From Teredinibacter haidensis (GTDB taxonomy: Bacteria; Pseudomonadota; Gammaproteobacteria; Pseudomonadales; Cellvibrionaceae): a stretch of 64,000 nucleotides of DNA. Made by a program: the position numbers and the translations under genes. Below are positions 1-9,276 of this stretch, piece after piece. A model generated the notes under the pieces. That model had not been told where the DNA came from and did no database searches. It saw only the letters and a program-made list of their open reading frames with translations. Within the stretch, counting starts at the first letter, position 1; every line of letters starts with the position of its first letter. The DNA lies in the NCBI RefSeq assembly GCF_014211975.1, contig NZ_CP060084.1, positions 744,001-808,000 of the forward strand, read 5' to 3'.

Positions 1-108
1 TAGAACTACTGGAAGAGCTTGAGGAGCTAGAACTACTGGAAGAGCTTGAGGAGCTAGAACTACTGGAAGAGCTTGAGGAGCTAGAACTACTGGAAGAGTT
101 ACTTGAGG
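1..108 (-). repeat. 27-bp tandem repeat encoding polyserine linker
   Basis: Three perfect 27-bp units (1-27, 28-54, 55-81) and a fourth diverging one (82-108) encode nine serines each on the minus strand. The array continues past the left edge. Near-perfect identity at DNA level, although serine has six codons, points to recent unit duplication. Confidence 0.85.
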
Positions 109-1774
109 ATGAGCCTCCTATACCTGAGAATTCAGAATCTGAACAAGTTAACTCGTTAAGCAAGTAATAAGAGGGCTGCTGAGCAGGGCCGCTCTCTTTA
201 CTTACTTGGTAGTCGATGGAGGCCGTGTTGCCAGGCGCAAGAGTACCGTTGAAGTGGTCGGCATCCAGATGCGCAGTAATGGTGTCTCCTTCCTCGGAGA
301 ACCCGGTGGCATTGTAACCGCCACTTAAGTCTTCACTCTCACCGATAACCCAAGATAGGTCGTAGCCCGAAATTGTTTCACTGCTGTTATTGGTTACATT
401 CAATTGCAGGTGAGAACCTGCGTCCCACTCTTCGTAGCGCACAAATTCTACCGAGCAGTAGGGTTTACCGCTAGTACCACCAGCTGAAGCTACAACCATT
501 GTGGCAGTTGCTTCGCTCGATTCAGCTCCGTCGTCGTCGATGAGAATGTAGTTGAATGGGTCGATACCAGAAAACCCATTGTCTGGTGTGTAAGTTACCA
601 CTGGACCAGAGCCGCTTATGTTGCCATTTGCTGGAGCGGACGTAATGGTGGACTCAACCAGTTCCCCATCAATATCACTGCCCTGTAATGCAACTTCGAC
701 GGCAACTCCTTGAAGGGTGGTTTGAGAGAACGGAACGGATTGTGGTGGGTAGATTGGGCCTGCGCCGCCAGTAAAACAGGAGCAGGTTTGAGCTGTTGCG
801 CGAAGACCATGCTCGCTGTTGATAAGGAAATCACCCCATTCAGACAAGTTGTTTACATCGTATTCGATGGTAATATCCAGCGATTCGACACCGCCGCTGT
901 TGCCGGACCAGGACCAGCCAAGGTAGCCTAGGTTGTATTGGTTAGCCAATTCTAAAATGGAGGCTTCGTCCACCTCTTCACCCGCGTGATCTGCACCAAA
1001 TTCTCCTATGACTAGTGGTAGCTTATGGTCGTAAACGAAGGTGCGTAGGTAGTTGTCGATGACATTACGGTTGTTGTAGATTTGGTACATGTGAATACTG
1101 AAAACGACGTTTTTCAGTGGGTCGGAAGCGAATACTTCGGGAGCATAAGTCAGCATGGCTTCCTCCCAGTCTTGACCCCAGTTGGCCGCATCGACCATCA
1201 AGGTGTGGGTGAAGCCTGCATCGCGTAAGCGCGTAATTGCATCAATGTGTGCGTCTACCCAGTCGCGAGCTTCAACACCGTTACCGAAAGGCTCGTTGGC
1301 GATGTTAATTATCACATAATCTTCTTCGCCTTTTAGCGCGTTTTGAATGTCAATCCAGTAGTCAACAGCCGTCGACATATGGGCTGCGCCGGCCTTTTCC
1401 GGGTAGCCTGTGGAATCGTGAACTTCCACTATGGACACCATTTGCAGCTCTTTCATCTGTGCGATGATTGAGGATACGGTTTCCTCTGAGTCGCGACCCC
1501 ATTCTTCTTCGTGAGCGCCATTACTTAAAACAATGCGTACCGAGTTGGCGTTTACGCTGGCAATATCGGCCAGCGCTTGTTCGGTGGTATCTTCATACCA
1601 GGTATGTGCGTGGTTTACGCCGCGCATAATAAAAGGGGTGTCGTAATTGTCGAGCAGCAGGCCGTCTTCTACAGAAAATCCTGCAAATGCGAAGCTGGTG
1701 GTGATGGTTGTTGCTGCAAATAAAGCGGATGTTCCCGCCCATTTGCATAACTTTTTAACAAAATATTTGTTCAT
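1..1774 (-). CDS. GH5 (subfamily 8-like) endo-beta-1,4-mannanase, 3' end outside window
   Basis: Secreted beta-mannanase, open to the left edge, so the C-terminus is missing (about 591 codons seen). ATG at 1772-1774 is followed by a Sec signal peptide ending near AFA|GFS. The catalytic domain carries RGVNHAHTWY, VRIVLSNG and VEVHDSTGYP, which are typical of GH5_8 mannanases. The acid/base Glu lies in IANEP (about residue 161) and the nucleophile Glu in VIGEFG (about residue 258). After the catalytic domain come an Ig/cadherin-like segment (VTYTPDNGFSG), a roughly 100-residue CBM2-like beta-sandwich bounded by Cys residues, and a polyserine linker that runs off the window. A further binding module probably follows. 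The next gene upstream on the same strand is a GH9 cellulase, with a hairpin between them. Mannanase assignment rests on motif recall, not on a search. Confidence 0.88.
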   Translation of the reverse strand, partial: MNKYFVKKLCKWAGTSALFAATTITTSFAFAGFSVEDGLLLDNYDTPFIMRGVNHAHTWYEDTTEQALADIASVNANSVRIVLSNGAHEEEWGRDSEETVSSIIAQMKELQMVSIVEVHDSTGYPEKAGAAHMSTAVDYWIDIQNALKGEEDYVIINIANEPFGNGVEARDWVDAHIDAITRLRDAGFTHTLMVDAANWGQDWEEAMLTYAPEVFASDPLKNVVFSIHMYQIYNNRNVIDNYLRTFVYDHKLPLVIGEFGADHAGEEVDEASILELANQYNLGYLGWSWSGNSGGVESLDITIEYDVNNLSEWGDFLINSEHGLRATAQTCSCFTGGAGPIYPPQSVPFSQTTLQGVAVEVALQGSDIDGELVESTITSAPANGNISGSGPVVTYTPDNGFSGIDPFNYILIDDDGAESSEATATMVVASAGGTSGKPYCSVEFVRYEEWDAGSHLQLNVTNNSSETISGYDLSWVIGESEDLSGGYNATGFSEEGDTITAHLDADHFNGTLAPGNTASIDYQVSKESGPAQQPSYYLLNELTCSDSEFSGIGGSSSSNSSSSSSSSSSSSSSSSSSSSSSSSSSSSSSSS

Positions 1775-1870
1775 GGGGTTTCCTCTTTTCATTATGGTTG
1801 AGTGGCCGTTACATCTGGCAGCTAAATCGGTTACATCGGTGACTCAAAAAAAGACCTTTCGGTCAAGGAT

Positions 1871-1903
1871 AAACGCAGCCTCCTTGTTGGGGAGGCTGCG
1901 TTT
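1871..1903 (-). terminator. Hairpin terminator downstream of the GH9 gene
   Basis: A 13-bp perfect stem (1871-1883 with 1891-1903) with a 7-nt loop lies 25 bp after the GH9 stop and before the mannanase start. On the minus strand it ends in a short T run, so it probably terminates or attenuates transcription between the two genes. Confidence 0.6.
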
Positions 1904-1927
1904 TGAATGGCTAGCGTGTGGGCTAAT

Positions 1928-4684
1928 TTATGGGGTGGTTACTGTACAACTTGGTGTATTTAGGCTGCCGTCAGAATTACCCTGGAAACCGAAAGATACC
2001 GTCGAGCCGCTGACAATATTGCCGTTCCAGCTAATGTTGCTTGCCGTCACGATATTGCCTGAAGTGGATAGATCTGCGTTCCATGAGTTGGTGACTTCTG
2101 CGGTCTCGCCGAAGTCCAGCTCAATTGTCCAACCGTTGACAGCGGTGTTGCTGTTGTTGTTTACAGAAATATCCATTTGATAGCCGCTGCCCCAACTATT
2201 GACATAGCTGACTTCACAGCTTACTTCGCCCGTGGGGGTGCTGCTGGTACTGGAGGACGAGCTACTGGAGCTTGAAGAACTGCTACTGGAAGAGCTAGAG
2301 CTTGAAGAGATGCTACTAGATGAGCTAGAGCTAGAGCTAGATAACGAAGAGCTGCTGCTGGAAGATGAGGTGCCGGTACAAACCGAGACTACGCCACCGT
2401 CGCCACTCTGGCTTTCACAGGTTGTGATGCCAATGCAGCTTTGTGAATCTTCCCATCCCCAGCCACTGTCTTGATTGTTGCACAAGGGACGAGGGTCATC
2501 CTGATACCATTTACACATCTCGGTGCAACTTCCCTCGCTGGAACTACTGCTAGAAGACGAAACGCTGGAAGATGAACTAGAGCTGCTGCTAGAAGACGAA
2601 ACGCTGGAAGATGAACTAGAGCTGCTGCTAGAAGACGAAACACTGGAGGATGAACTAGAGCTACTGCTAGAAGAGGAGATGCTGGAAGAGGAGCTTGAGC
2701 TACTGCTGGAACTGGAAGAACCGTTTTGCTCTGGCTCTTCGCCCCAAACAAGACCGTTGGCATCGTAGAGTGCAATTTTGGGTGCTTCAACACCGTAAGT
2801 TGCGTCTGCATCGCTGCCGGTATAGCTGGCATCGTAGGAGGGGTCGTTAGTGTCATCCCAGGTTACGCCTGTTGCAGTATCGGGTACAGCTACGCGAAAT
2901 TGTGATTCGCGGCGGTGTTCGGATTGGCCGCCGGGGAAAATTACATCATCGAAAAACTCCACCTGCACGTAGTAAACGTCGCCACTCCATTGAACCGGGC
3001 CAGTGATGCCAGAACCCTGGTTGTAGCCGGAGCTGACAATAATGTCTCCTACATTTAAACCCGCTTCGAAGAGCTCAGAAAAATCGTACCAGTAGCGCAG
3101 ATAAAGATCATCGTTGCCTTTTGCTGGAGTAGTGCTGTGGTTTTGAACAACGGCTTTGATTTCCACGTATTTACTGCTGGTAGAATTAACCTTGGCACCT
3201 ACCAAGTATTCGACAGATTCCGGTTCAGCGGGAGGGAAGTTTGCCAAAGGTGCGCCGCCATACTGGCCGTAAAGCGCAGCAACTGCACTGGTGAAGCCCG
3301 AGTTGTAGTCTGTGGCCACCTCATTTAACACGTAGTCACCGCGGTCTTCTATATAGCCGGTATCTCCCTGCGGGCCGCCAACAACAGCGCCATACAAAAT
3401 GTGGCGTTGCTGCTCTGGCACGCTGCTACTATCGGACCAGGAACCGTGAGAACCTCGGTGGTGAACGTTGGTTGGGTAGTTGTTACCGAAACCGACAACG
3501 TAGCTCTGATTGTCTGGGTTGGCGCCTAGGATATGGTCGATTTGGTATTTGCCGAAGCTGTGGTAGCGATCATACAGCGCGTGTCCGCTTCCCAGTTGAT
3601 CGGCGTAGAAGAGGGCTAGGTAGCCAGCGTTCGCGGCGTAGCGGTTAACACCCCAGGAATCGACCAAAATCAGGCCGTTTGGTGTGCGAGAGCCTTCACC
3701 AACACTCCAGTGATCAAGGTAGCGCTGAGCGTCTGCGTGGTAAGTCTCATCGCCGTCTAATGCGGCCATCATTACATAGACCGCATAGGCTTTATCGTTC
3801 CAGCCTTGAGACCAGCTATACACCGGAGTTTCAGACTGATTTTCTGTGCCCATTTGGGTGTAGTACTGCTTGGCTTTCACGAGGTACGTTTCGTCACCGG
3901 TTGCACGGTAGAGCCAAAGCGCACCCCAGGCTAGTTCATCGTAGTAAACGCCATCGGTAGCGGTGTAAAAACCTTGCGCGCCGGTAATGCAATTGGAGTA
4001 GGCGGTATCTTTGCCATCTGTTCCCTTGGTGGAATCGGCAAAGTTGTACAGTTCTTTTGCGTGTTGAATCAGGGTTGAAGCGTAGGCTGAATCTGAATCC
4101 TGGAATATCATTGCAGAGGAGGCCATGGCAGCAGCTGTTTCTGCAGCGAGGTCCGTACCTGGGCAACTGGCATCAATTTTCATTGATATGCGCGACTCGG
4201 GGATTTTGTAGTGTAAAACTTCGGCGGGCCCCCAGAATGTGTGGTCTGCACTACCATCGCCTACCTGGCCATAAAAAGTATTGGCGGATGGGTGAGCATT
4301 AATAAAGTAATCGTTTACAAAGCGAAGATTGTTGCGCAAGTGAACCATTTGGCCTGACTGCTCGTAAGCGTTTGCATAGTCAACACCACCCCAGGCAACC
4401 ATGGTGACGGTCGCGGCCATGGGGAATCCAAACTTTACGTGGTCACCGGCATCGAACCAGCCACCGCGAAGGTCGAGCCCCACATCGGCACCATCGTCGG
4501 GTACTGAGTCGCTGCGCCAAGCGACACGGTTCCACTCGGGCAGTGGTCCGGCCTGTTGGGCCTCATAGAAGTAAAGGGATTTTTGTAAGGCTTCGCCGTA
4601 AGCAAAGCTGGATTGCGCGTTAGCACCGCTACTGGCGAGTGTAAACGCTGCAATGCTGGTTGCGAGACACAATTTTTTTATCAT
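1928..4684 (-). CDS. GH9 endoglucanase with CBM3-, CBM10- and CBM2-type modules
   Basis: Secreted multimodular cellulase. The ATG at 4684 is preferred over the in-frame ATG at 4699 because GGAGAG sits about 8 bp before it. The protein is then 918 residues and starts with a Sec signal (MIKKLCLATSIAAF... ending ANA|Q). Residue numbers here count from the 4699 ATG. The GH9 domain covers about 30-480 with WFDAGDHVKF (D83/D86) and the catalytic acid Glu in NEVATDYNSG (E460). A CBM3-like domain follows (about 490-655), then polyserine, a Cys/Trp-rich CBM10 (about 725-775), polyserine, and a C-terminal CBM2 (about 826-923, closing Cys near the end). The order suggests a cell-wall-binding processive or endo-acting cellulase. 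It is in tandem with the mannanase downstream but separated from it by a hairpin. Confidence 0.93.
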   Translation of the reverse strand: MIKKLCLATSIAAFTLASSGANAQSSFAYGEALQKSLYFYEAQQAGPLPEWNRVAWRSDSVPDDGADVGLDLRGGWFDAGDHVKFGFPMAATVTMVAWGGVDYANAYEQSGQMVHLRNNLRFVNDYFINAHPSANTFYGQVGDGSADHTFWGPAEVLHYKIPESRISMKIDASCPGTDLAAETAAAMASSAMIFQDSDSAYASTLIQHAKELYNFADSTKGTDGKDTAYSNCITGAQGFYTATDGVYYDELAWGALWLYRATGDETYLVKAKQYYTQMGTENQSETPVYSWSQGWNDKAYAVYVMMAALDGDETYHADAQRYLDHWSVGEGSRTPNGLILVDSWGVNRYAANAGYLALFYADQLGSGHALYDRYHSFGKYQIDHILGANPDNQSYVVGFGNNYPTNVHHRGSHGSWSDSSSVPEQQRHILYGAVVGGPQGDTGYIEDRGDYVLNEVATDYNSGFTSAVAALYGQYGGAPLANFPPAEPESVEYLVGAKVNSTSSKYVEIKAVVQNHSTTPAKGNDDLYLRYWYDFSELFEAGLNVGDIIVSSGYNQGSGITGPVQWSGDVYYVQVEFFDDVIFPGGQSEHRRESQFRVAVPDTATGVTWDDTNDPSYDASYTGSDADATYGVEAPKIALYDANGLVWGEEPEQNGSSSSSSSSSSSSSISSSSSSSSSSSSVSSSSSSSSSSSSVSSSSSSSSSSSSVSSSSSSSSEGSCTEMCKWYQDDPRPLCNNQDSGWGWEDSQSCIGITTCESQSGDGGVVSVCTGTSSSSSSSSLSSSSSSSSSSISSSSSSSSSSSSSSSSSSSSTSSTPTGEVSCEVSYVNSWGSGYQMDISVNNNSNTAVNGWTIELDFGETAEVTNSWNADLSTSGNIVTASNISWNGNIVSGSTVSFGFQGNSDGSLNTPSCTVTTP
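2535..2715 (-). repeat. 39-bp tandem repeat in the first polyserine linker of the GH9 gene
   Basis: About four 39-bp units encode the repeating 13-residue block V(or I)-Ser12. Two adjacent copies (near 2550-2630) are almost identical, the outer ones more diverged. The unit keeps frame, so linker length can change without breaking the gene. Confidence 0.75.
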
Positions 4685-4699
4685 TTTCTTGCTCTCCAT

Positions 4700-6130
4700 A
4701 GGTTAGAAACAAATCTTAGCATTTGGTCTAATAGGCTTATTTCAGCAGGTACAGATACAACACAGCTTCCGCAAGTGCTTAATGAGTTGTCATTTTCAGT
4801 GGCTAAAAATAAAAATAGGGATAGTGATGTGTACGCTTTCGGTGCTGGGATGTTATTTTTATTGTTGGTTGGTTGTCTAAAGACCGTTACGCCGAGAAGT
4901 TGCATATTTTTATTTTTTTGCGAAGCACATTAGACGCCGCCGACATAGGATAGTCCAGACCCAGATCAAAAATTTAAACTAACCAGTTAAAATAAAATGA
5001 ACAACTAAACGTGGGAGTTAAAACAAACTGGTTTTAAGATAATACTTTGGTTGGGCTTTTGTGCGGGAGGCTCATGCGAACGTACTTATAGCGGGAGGGA
5101 GTACTAAAATTCATTATGGGGAGTGTTGGTTGCGGCCACAATTTTGATATTGTTGAGCTGGGAATACCGGCAGAGCATAATCCTGCTGGTTGTTAGTTTA
5201 GGTCTAGAGGCGTCAACGCTTTAGGGTGTTGTGATTTTTCGAGAGTATGGCAAGTGACGTTTTCGCCAGCGTTAGGGACAGGAAATTTTTTTTCAGCTAG
5301 TGGGTTTTCGACGAAAATTTTTTGTTGGGGTCTATGGCTTATGCGAGGGGAGGTGTTACTCGAAAATGCACTGGGGAGAACTTAAGTTTGTGGGCGATAG
5401 TGAGAAAATATCCGCAGTTGTCTACCTTCTAAATTTCGGTTTTTTTGGGACTGTATTCGGATATATAAAATAAAAACAGTAAGAGCGACCCCCCTTTTCA
5501 ATAGCTGGGAATGTCGTGTAATGCCCGCTCAGACCAATCCAAAAGCAGCGCAGATTAATCTGTGCCAGATGATCGTCTAGCGAGGGCATTTTAGATCGCG
5601 TAAACGGTCGAAATGATGGTATGTCAGCCACTTTTCCCGTCTTGATTATATGCGTCTGTATCTTTATCGATTGCGGAAGTCAACGGGTAGCTTCGCCCTG
5701 CCGTGGTTAGCTGGAAAATGTGTAGGGAAAATGTAGTTTCGTTGCACTACCCCAAAGAACGGCAAGTTTGTGCTCGTATACTTTTGTCCGCGGGTGAGGT
5801 ACTTCTGAGCTGGCGGTATAGTATCGAAAGTGAACCACATCGATCGGTGTCACGGTTTTATTCTGGTTATATATCGTGTCTATTTTCGCTTCCCGGTTAA
5901 GCGTGTTTTTGTTTTTGTTTTTGTTTGTGTTTTTGTTTGAGTTTAAATATCACTTGACGCATAGTGTTGTTGCGCCTGTAAACGGGGCTGTAGGACGTGC
6001 GATATAGTACAAGCGCATATTGCAATTGGTTATATTGGTAAGCGTTAAAGGTGCGTATTGAAGAAAGGTATATGGAGATGGGAAAGGCGAACCAGGCACG
6101 CTGGGAGTGGCTTGGAAATGGATGAGTTGT
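4700..6130. other. 1.4-kb non-coding stretch
   Basis: Between the divergent GH9 cellulase and the response regulator I find only short open frames without recognisable motifs or good ribosome sites. The left part must hold the GH9 promoter and the right part that of the regulator. A T/G-rich run with GTTTTT hexamers sits at about 5905-5940. Confidence 0.5.
5905..5940. repeat. GTTTTT hexamer tract
   Basis: Three perfect GTTTTT units (5905-5922), an interruption, one more copy (5929-5934) and a partial one. The tract lies about 190 bp upstream of the regulator start, possibly in its promoter or leader region. Confidence 0.7.
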
Positions 6131-7666
6131 ATGCAAAAAGAGTTGGCTAATATACTAATCGTTGAGGATGAAGCGGTAGTTGCTCGAGATATCGAACAGC
6201 AACTAAGTCTTGCTGGCTATAATGTCTTGGCGCGGGTCGCAAGCGGGGAGGACGCGCTTACTGCGGCACAGGAATTGCGGCCTGATCTTATTCTGATGGA
6301 TATTCAAATACATGGTTCTATGGATGGAATTGATGTTGCGCAGTTGATCAAAAACAAATTCTCTATCCCTGTTGTTTTTTTAACCGCTTACTCTGCAGAC
6401 GAGGTAATTTCACGAGCTAAGCTCACAGAGCCCTATGGCTATATTTTAAAACCGTTTTCCAGTAGGGAGCTGTATACGGTTATATCTATGGCGTTGTACA
6501 AGCATAAAGCAGAACACAAGATTCTTGAGGTTGCGCAATACAGCCAGATTATTATGGAAAACATGGTAGAGAGTGTTATAACTACCGATAAGTTTGGACA
6601 GATTAAAACGTTTAATGCAGCTGCTAAACGGGATTTCTGTTACGAGCTAAACGAGATCTCTCAAAACAGTATTGCCATACTTCTTCCTGAAATAGAAAAA
6701 TTTATCTCGATCAAAAATGGCCATGCAGACCTTAAGCCGTATCTAACAAATGAGAGTATTTCGTTTGAGACGGTTGGTTACAGAAAGGGGGGAGTCAGTT
6801 TTCCGGTGGAGCTGTCTGTTTCCACAGTTGAAACGTTTAGCGAGAACGTTCTGGTTTTTGTTGTGCGCGATAATACAAAGAAAATACAGGATGAAGAAAA
6901 AATAAACCGGCTCGCTTTTTATGATCCGTTAACCGATTTACCTAATAGGCGATTGTTGAGTGATAGGTTAAATCAGTCTAGGTTGAAGTCGTCTCGCCGG
7001 GGGCGTCACTGCGCTTTAATATTTCTCGATCTTGACCACTTCAAAAAATTGAATGACAGCTTGGGGCATCATAAAGGCGATGTGCTGCTTGTTACAGCAG
7101 CGAAGCGATTAAAAACTTGCCTGCGGGAAGGTGACAGTGTTGCCAGGTTTGGAGGGGATGAATTTATTATCCTGTTGGATGCTTTGAGTATTAATAATAC
7201 TGAAGCTGCTGCGCAAGCGGAGCATGTGGCCCATAAAATTATGGAACAAATGCGCAAGGGGTATGATCTTGGTGACCACCATTATCATACCTCTGCGAGT
7301 TTGGGAATTGTTGTGTTTAAAGGTGATTCAGAGTCCTCAGAAGAATTGCTAAAGAAAGCCGATAGCGCTATGTATCAAGCTAAATCTGCGGGTAGAAATA
7401 ATACAAGGTTTTTTGATCCGGTGATGCAGGCTTCTGCTGCGACGCGAATAGAATTGGAACAGAGTATTCAGAAGGGGCTGGATAATGGCGATTTTTCACT
7501 GCATTTTCAGATTCAGAAGGACGCGAAAGGAAAGAATATGGGTGCGGAAGCTTTGCTGCGTTGGAAACACCCCAAGCATGGTATGATTCCCCCGAGTATT
7601 TTTATTCCGATCGCAGAAGAGACAGGGATGATAATTGCGGTGGGTCGGTGGGTCGGTGGGTCGTAG
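6131..7666 (+). CDS. Response regulator with PAS, GGDEF and frameshift-truncated EAL domain
   Basis: Cyclic-di-GMP signalling protein. The ATG at 6131 is preferred (GGATGAG just upstream); in-frame ATGs at 6107 and 6122 are possible. The N-terminal REC domain has an acidic pocket (VEDE), a phospho-acceptor Asp in LILMDIQ, Thr in FLTAY and Lys in ILKPF. A PAS-like segment follows (about residues 125-245). The GGDEF domain is intact, with the signature GGDEF and an RxxD inhibitory site (REGD) five residues before it, so diguanylate cyclase activity is plausible. The EAL domain begins (EALLRW) but ends at a stop after GRWVGGS, caused by a third copy of an 8-bp repeat at 7639-7662. With two copies the frame would read AVGRWVVEAAC and continue into the remainder, giving a full EAL domain. 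As drawn, the product should lack phosphodiesterase activity. Confidence 0.85.
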   Translation: MQKELANILIVEDEAVVARDIEQQLSLAGYNVLARVASGEDALTAAQELRPDLILMDIQIHGSMDGIDVAQLIKNKFSIPVVFLTAYSADEVISRAKLTEPYGYILKPFSSRELYTVISMALYKHKAEHKILEVAQYSQIIMENMVESVITTDKFGQIKTFNAAAKRDFCYELNEISQNSIAILLPEIEKFISIKNGHADLKPYLTNESISFETVGYRKGGVSFPVELSVSTVETFSENVLVFVVRDNTKKIQDEEKINRLAFYDPLTDLPNRRLLSDRLNQSRLKSSRRGRHCALIFLDLDHFKKLNDSLGHHKGDVLLVTAAKRLKTCLREGDSVARFGGDEFIILLDALSINNTEAAAQAEHVAHKIMEQMRKGYDLGDHHYHTSASLGIVVFKGDSESSEELLKKADSAMYQAKSAGRNNTRFFDPVMQASAATRIELEQSIQKGLDNGDFSLHFQIQKDAKGKNMGAEALLRWKHPKHGMIPPSIFIPIAEETGMIIAVGRWVGGS

Positions 7667-8217
7667 AGGCTGCTTGTGAGCAGCTCGTTACTTGGGCCTC
7701 TGATACAGTTTTGGCAAAACTATCTGTATCCGTAAATATCAGTACCGTGCAGTTTATGCAGCGAGATTTTGTCAGCGAGTTACAGAATGTGATCGAGGAA
7801 AAAGGAACTCAGGCGAATAGGTTGAGGTTGGAGTTAACGGAATCTGTATTGGTGGACGACTTTCATGATGTCGTGAAAAAAATGAGTGCTCTTAAAAAAA
7901 TGGGAGTCACGTTTTCTCTAGATGATTTCGGTACAGGGTATTCTTCTTTAGCTTATTTGAAACAGTTGCCATTGGATGAACTGAAAATAGATGGTTCTTT
8001 TGTTAAAGACTTGGAGACGGATCAGAATGACGCCGTTATCGCGAAAACAATTGTTGCTCTGGGGCATAACTTAGGCTTGAAAGTGATTGCTGAAGGTGTT
8101 GAAAATGAAGCTCAAAGAGTTTTCTTGGAAAACGTGAGTTGCGATGCTTTTCAGGGGTATTTGTTTAGTAAGCCTTTACCTGTCGAGGAGTTCGTCGATT
8201 TTTGTAAGCGCGCATAG
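7561..8217 (+). pseudogene. Out-of-frame C-terminal part of the EAL domain
   Basis: Remainder of the phosphodiesterase domain of the preceding regulator, in a different frame. The homologous sequence really resumes just after the octamer repeat (VVEAACEQL). It keeps the EAL core motifs: NIS, ELTESV, LDDFGTGYSS, LKIDGSFV and EGVE, so nothing besides the frameshift looks damaged. The first 25 or so codons of this open frame are only a shadow of the upstream frame. It would be expressed only as part of an in-frame fusion after repeat contraction or frameshifting. Confidence 0.85.
7639..7662 (+). repeat. Three tandem copies of GGTGGGTC that break the EAL frame
   Basis: Perfect octamer repeat at 7639-7646, 7647-7654 and 7655-7662. 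Because 8 is not a multiple of 3, each gain or loss shifts frame. Removing one copy restores a continuous REC-PAS-GGDEF-EAL reading frame through 8217. Confidence 0.95.
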
Positions 8218-8370
8218 CCTTGGTTAGTATAGATATTATGTTGTCACAGTGTATAAGCTTTGTGGAATCTCCAGGAAATGCGCGGGCTACCCTTCGACAT
8301 TGAGGCTTGTGAGTCGGCGAAAATATCGAAACTATTGCGTTATCATCAAAATAGACTTTTAGGGTGAAGT

Positions 8371-9276
8371 ATGGCTGGTGCAAGTTTATTGGCATTGTTG
8401 GACGATATAGCAACAGTGCTCGACGATGTCAGTATATTAACCAAAGTTGCGGCAAAGAAAACGGCGGGTGTGCTTGGAGATGATTTGGCTCTTAACGCAG
8501 AGCAAGTCAGTGGCGTGCGAGCTGAGCGAGAGCTGCCAGTGGTTTGGGCAGTGTTTAAAGGTTCTATGGTCAATAAGCTGATATTGGTTCCGGCAGCTTT
8601 GGCTATTAGTGCTTTTTCCCCTTGGCTGGTGGTCTATCTATTGATAATCGGCGGCTTGTACCTTTGCTTTGAGGGTGCGGAGAAAGTGTGGCACAGCTTT
8701 ACCCATAATCACACTGAAAAAGCCGAGCTTCGCAATGCGTTGCTTGATCCGTCTATGGATTTTAAGGCCTTTGAGAAAAACAAAATCAAAGGAGCAATCC
8801 GTACGGATTTTATTTTATCAGCTGAAATTATTGTTATTGCGCTAGGGACCGTTAGCGATGCGTCACTGGGGCAACAGGTTGCTGTGGTGAGTGTTATTGC
8901 GCTTGTTATGACATTGGGGGTTTATGGCTTTGTCGCATTGATTGTAAAGCTTGATGATATGGCACTGCTTTTGATGCGGGGTGAGCGCGTCTCCCTGTGG
9001 GCTAGACTTAAGTACGCTATTGGCTATGCGGTACTGGCGTTTTGCCCTTGGTTAATGAAGGGACTCTCGGTTGTTGGTACAGTGGCGATGTTTTTAGTTG
9101 GCGGCGGAATTTTCGTTCATGGTATACCGTGGCTACACCATCTTATAGCCTATGACTCATTTTCTTTTCCGGGCGTGGTGTCGGTTCTATTCAACCTATT
9201 AATTGGTGTGATGGTCGGCGTTGTTTTAGTTTTTATTGTTGCCTCCATTCGGCGAGTGGGTATGCCGTCTAGTTAA
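8371..9276 (+). CDS. DUF808 family inner-membrane protein (YedI-like)
   Basis: 301-residue membrane protein starting MAGASLLALLDDIATVLDD, the hallmark N-terminus of the DUF808/YedI family. Conserved blocks SILTKVAAKKTAGVLGDDLALNAEQ (shown here in part: KKTAGVLGDDLALNAEQ), ELPVVWAVFKGS and a GLYLCFEGAEKV helix are visible. Four to five hydrophobic helices follow, in about residues 75-115, 145-190, 215-250 and 265-295. No reaction is established for the family, so no function is assigned. It is preceded by a 150-bp gap after the regulator and stands alone. Confidence 0.85.
   Translation: MAGASLLALLDDIATVLDDVSILTKVAAKKTAGVLGDDLALNAEQVSGVRAERELPVVWAVFKGSMVNKLILVPAALAISAFSPWLVVYLLIIGGLYLCFEGAEKVWHSFTHNHTEKAELRNALLDPSMDFKAFEKNKIKGAIRTDFILSAEIIVIALGTVSDASLGQQVAVVSVIALVMTLGVYGFVALIVKLDDMALLLMRGERVSLWARLKYAIGYAVLAFCPWLMKGLSVVGTVAMFLVGGGIFVHGIPWLHHLIAYDSFSFPGVVSVLFNLLIGVMVGVVLVFIVASIRRVGMPSS

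Noticed and set aside
2232..2768. Glu/Leu-rich open frames on the plus strand across the GH9 linker
   Set aside because: They are the antisense shadow of polyserine codons; no ribosome site and extreme composition.
2389..2856. Ala/Leu-rich 155-codon open frame on the minus strand over the GH9 linker
   Set aside because: Shifted frame of the same serine repeats; the GH9 frame explains the sequence.
4700..6130. Hidden gene in the 1.4-kb gap
   Set aside because: Only short frames of 60-80 codons, without motifs or ribosome sites.
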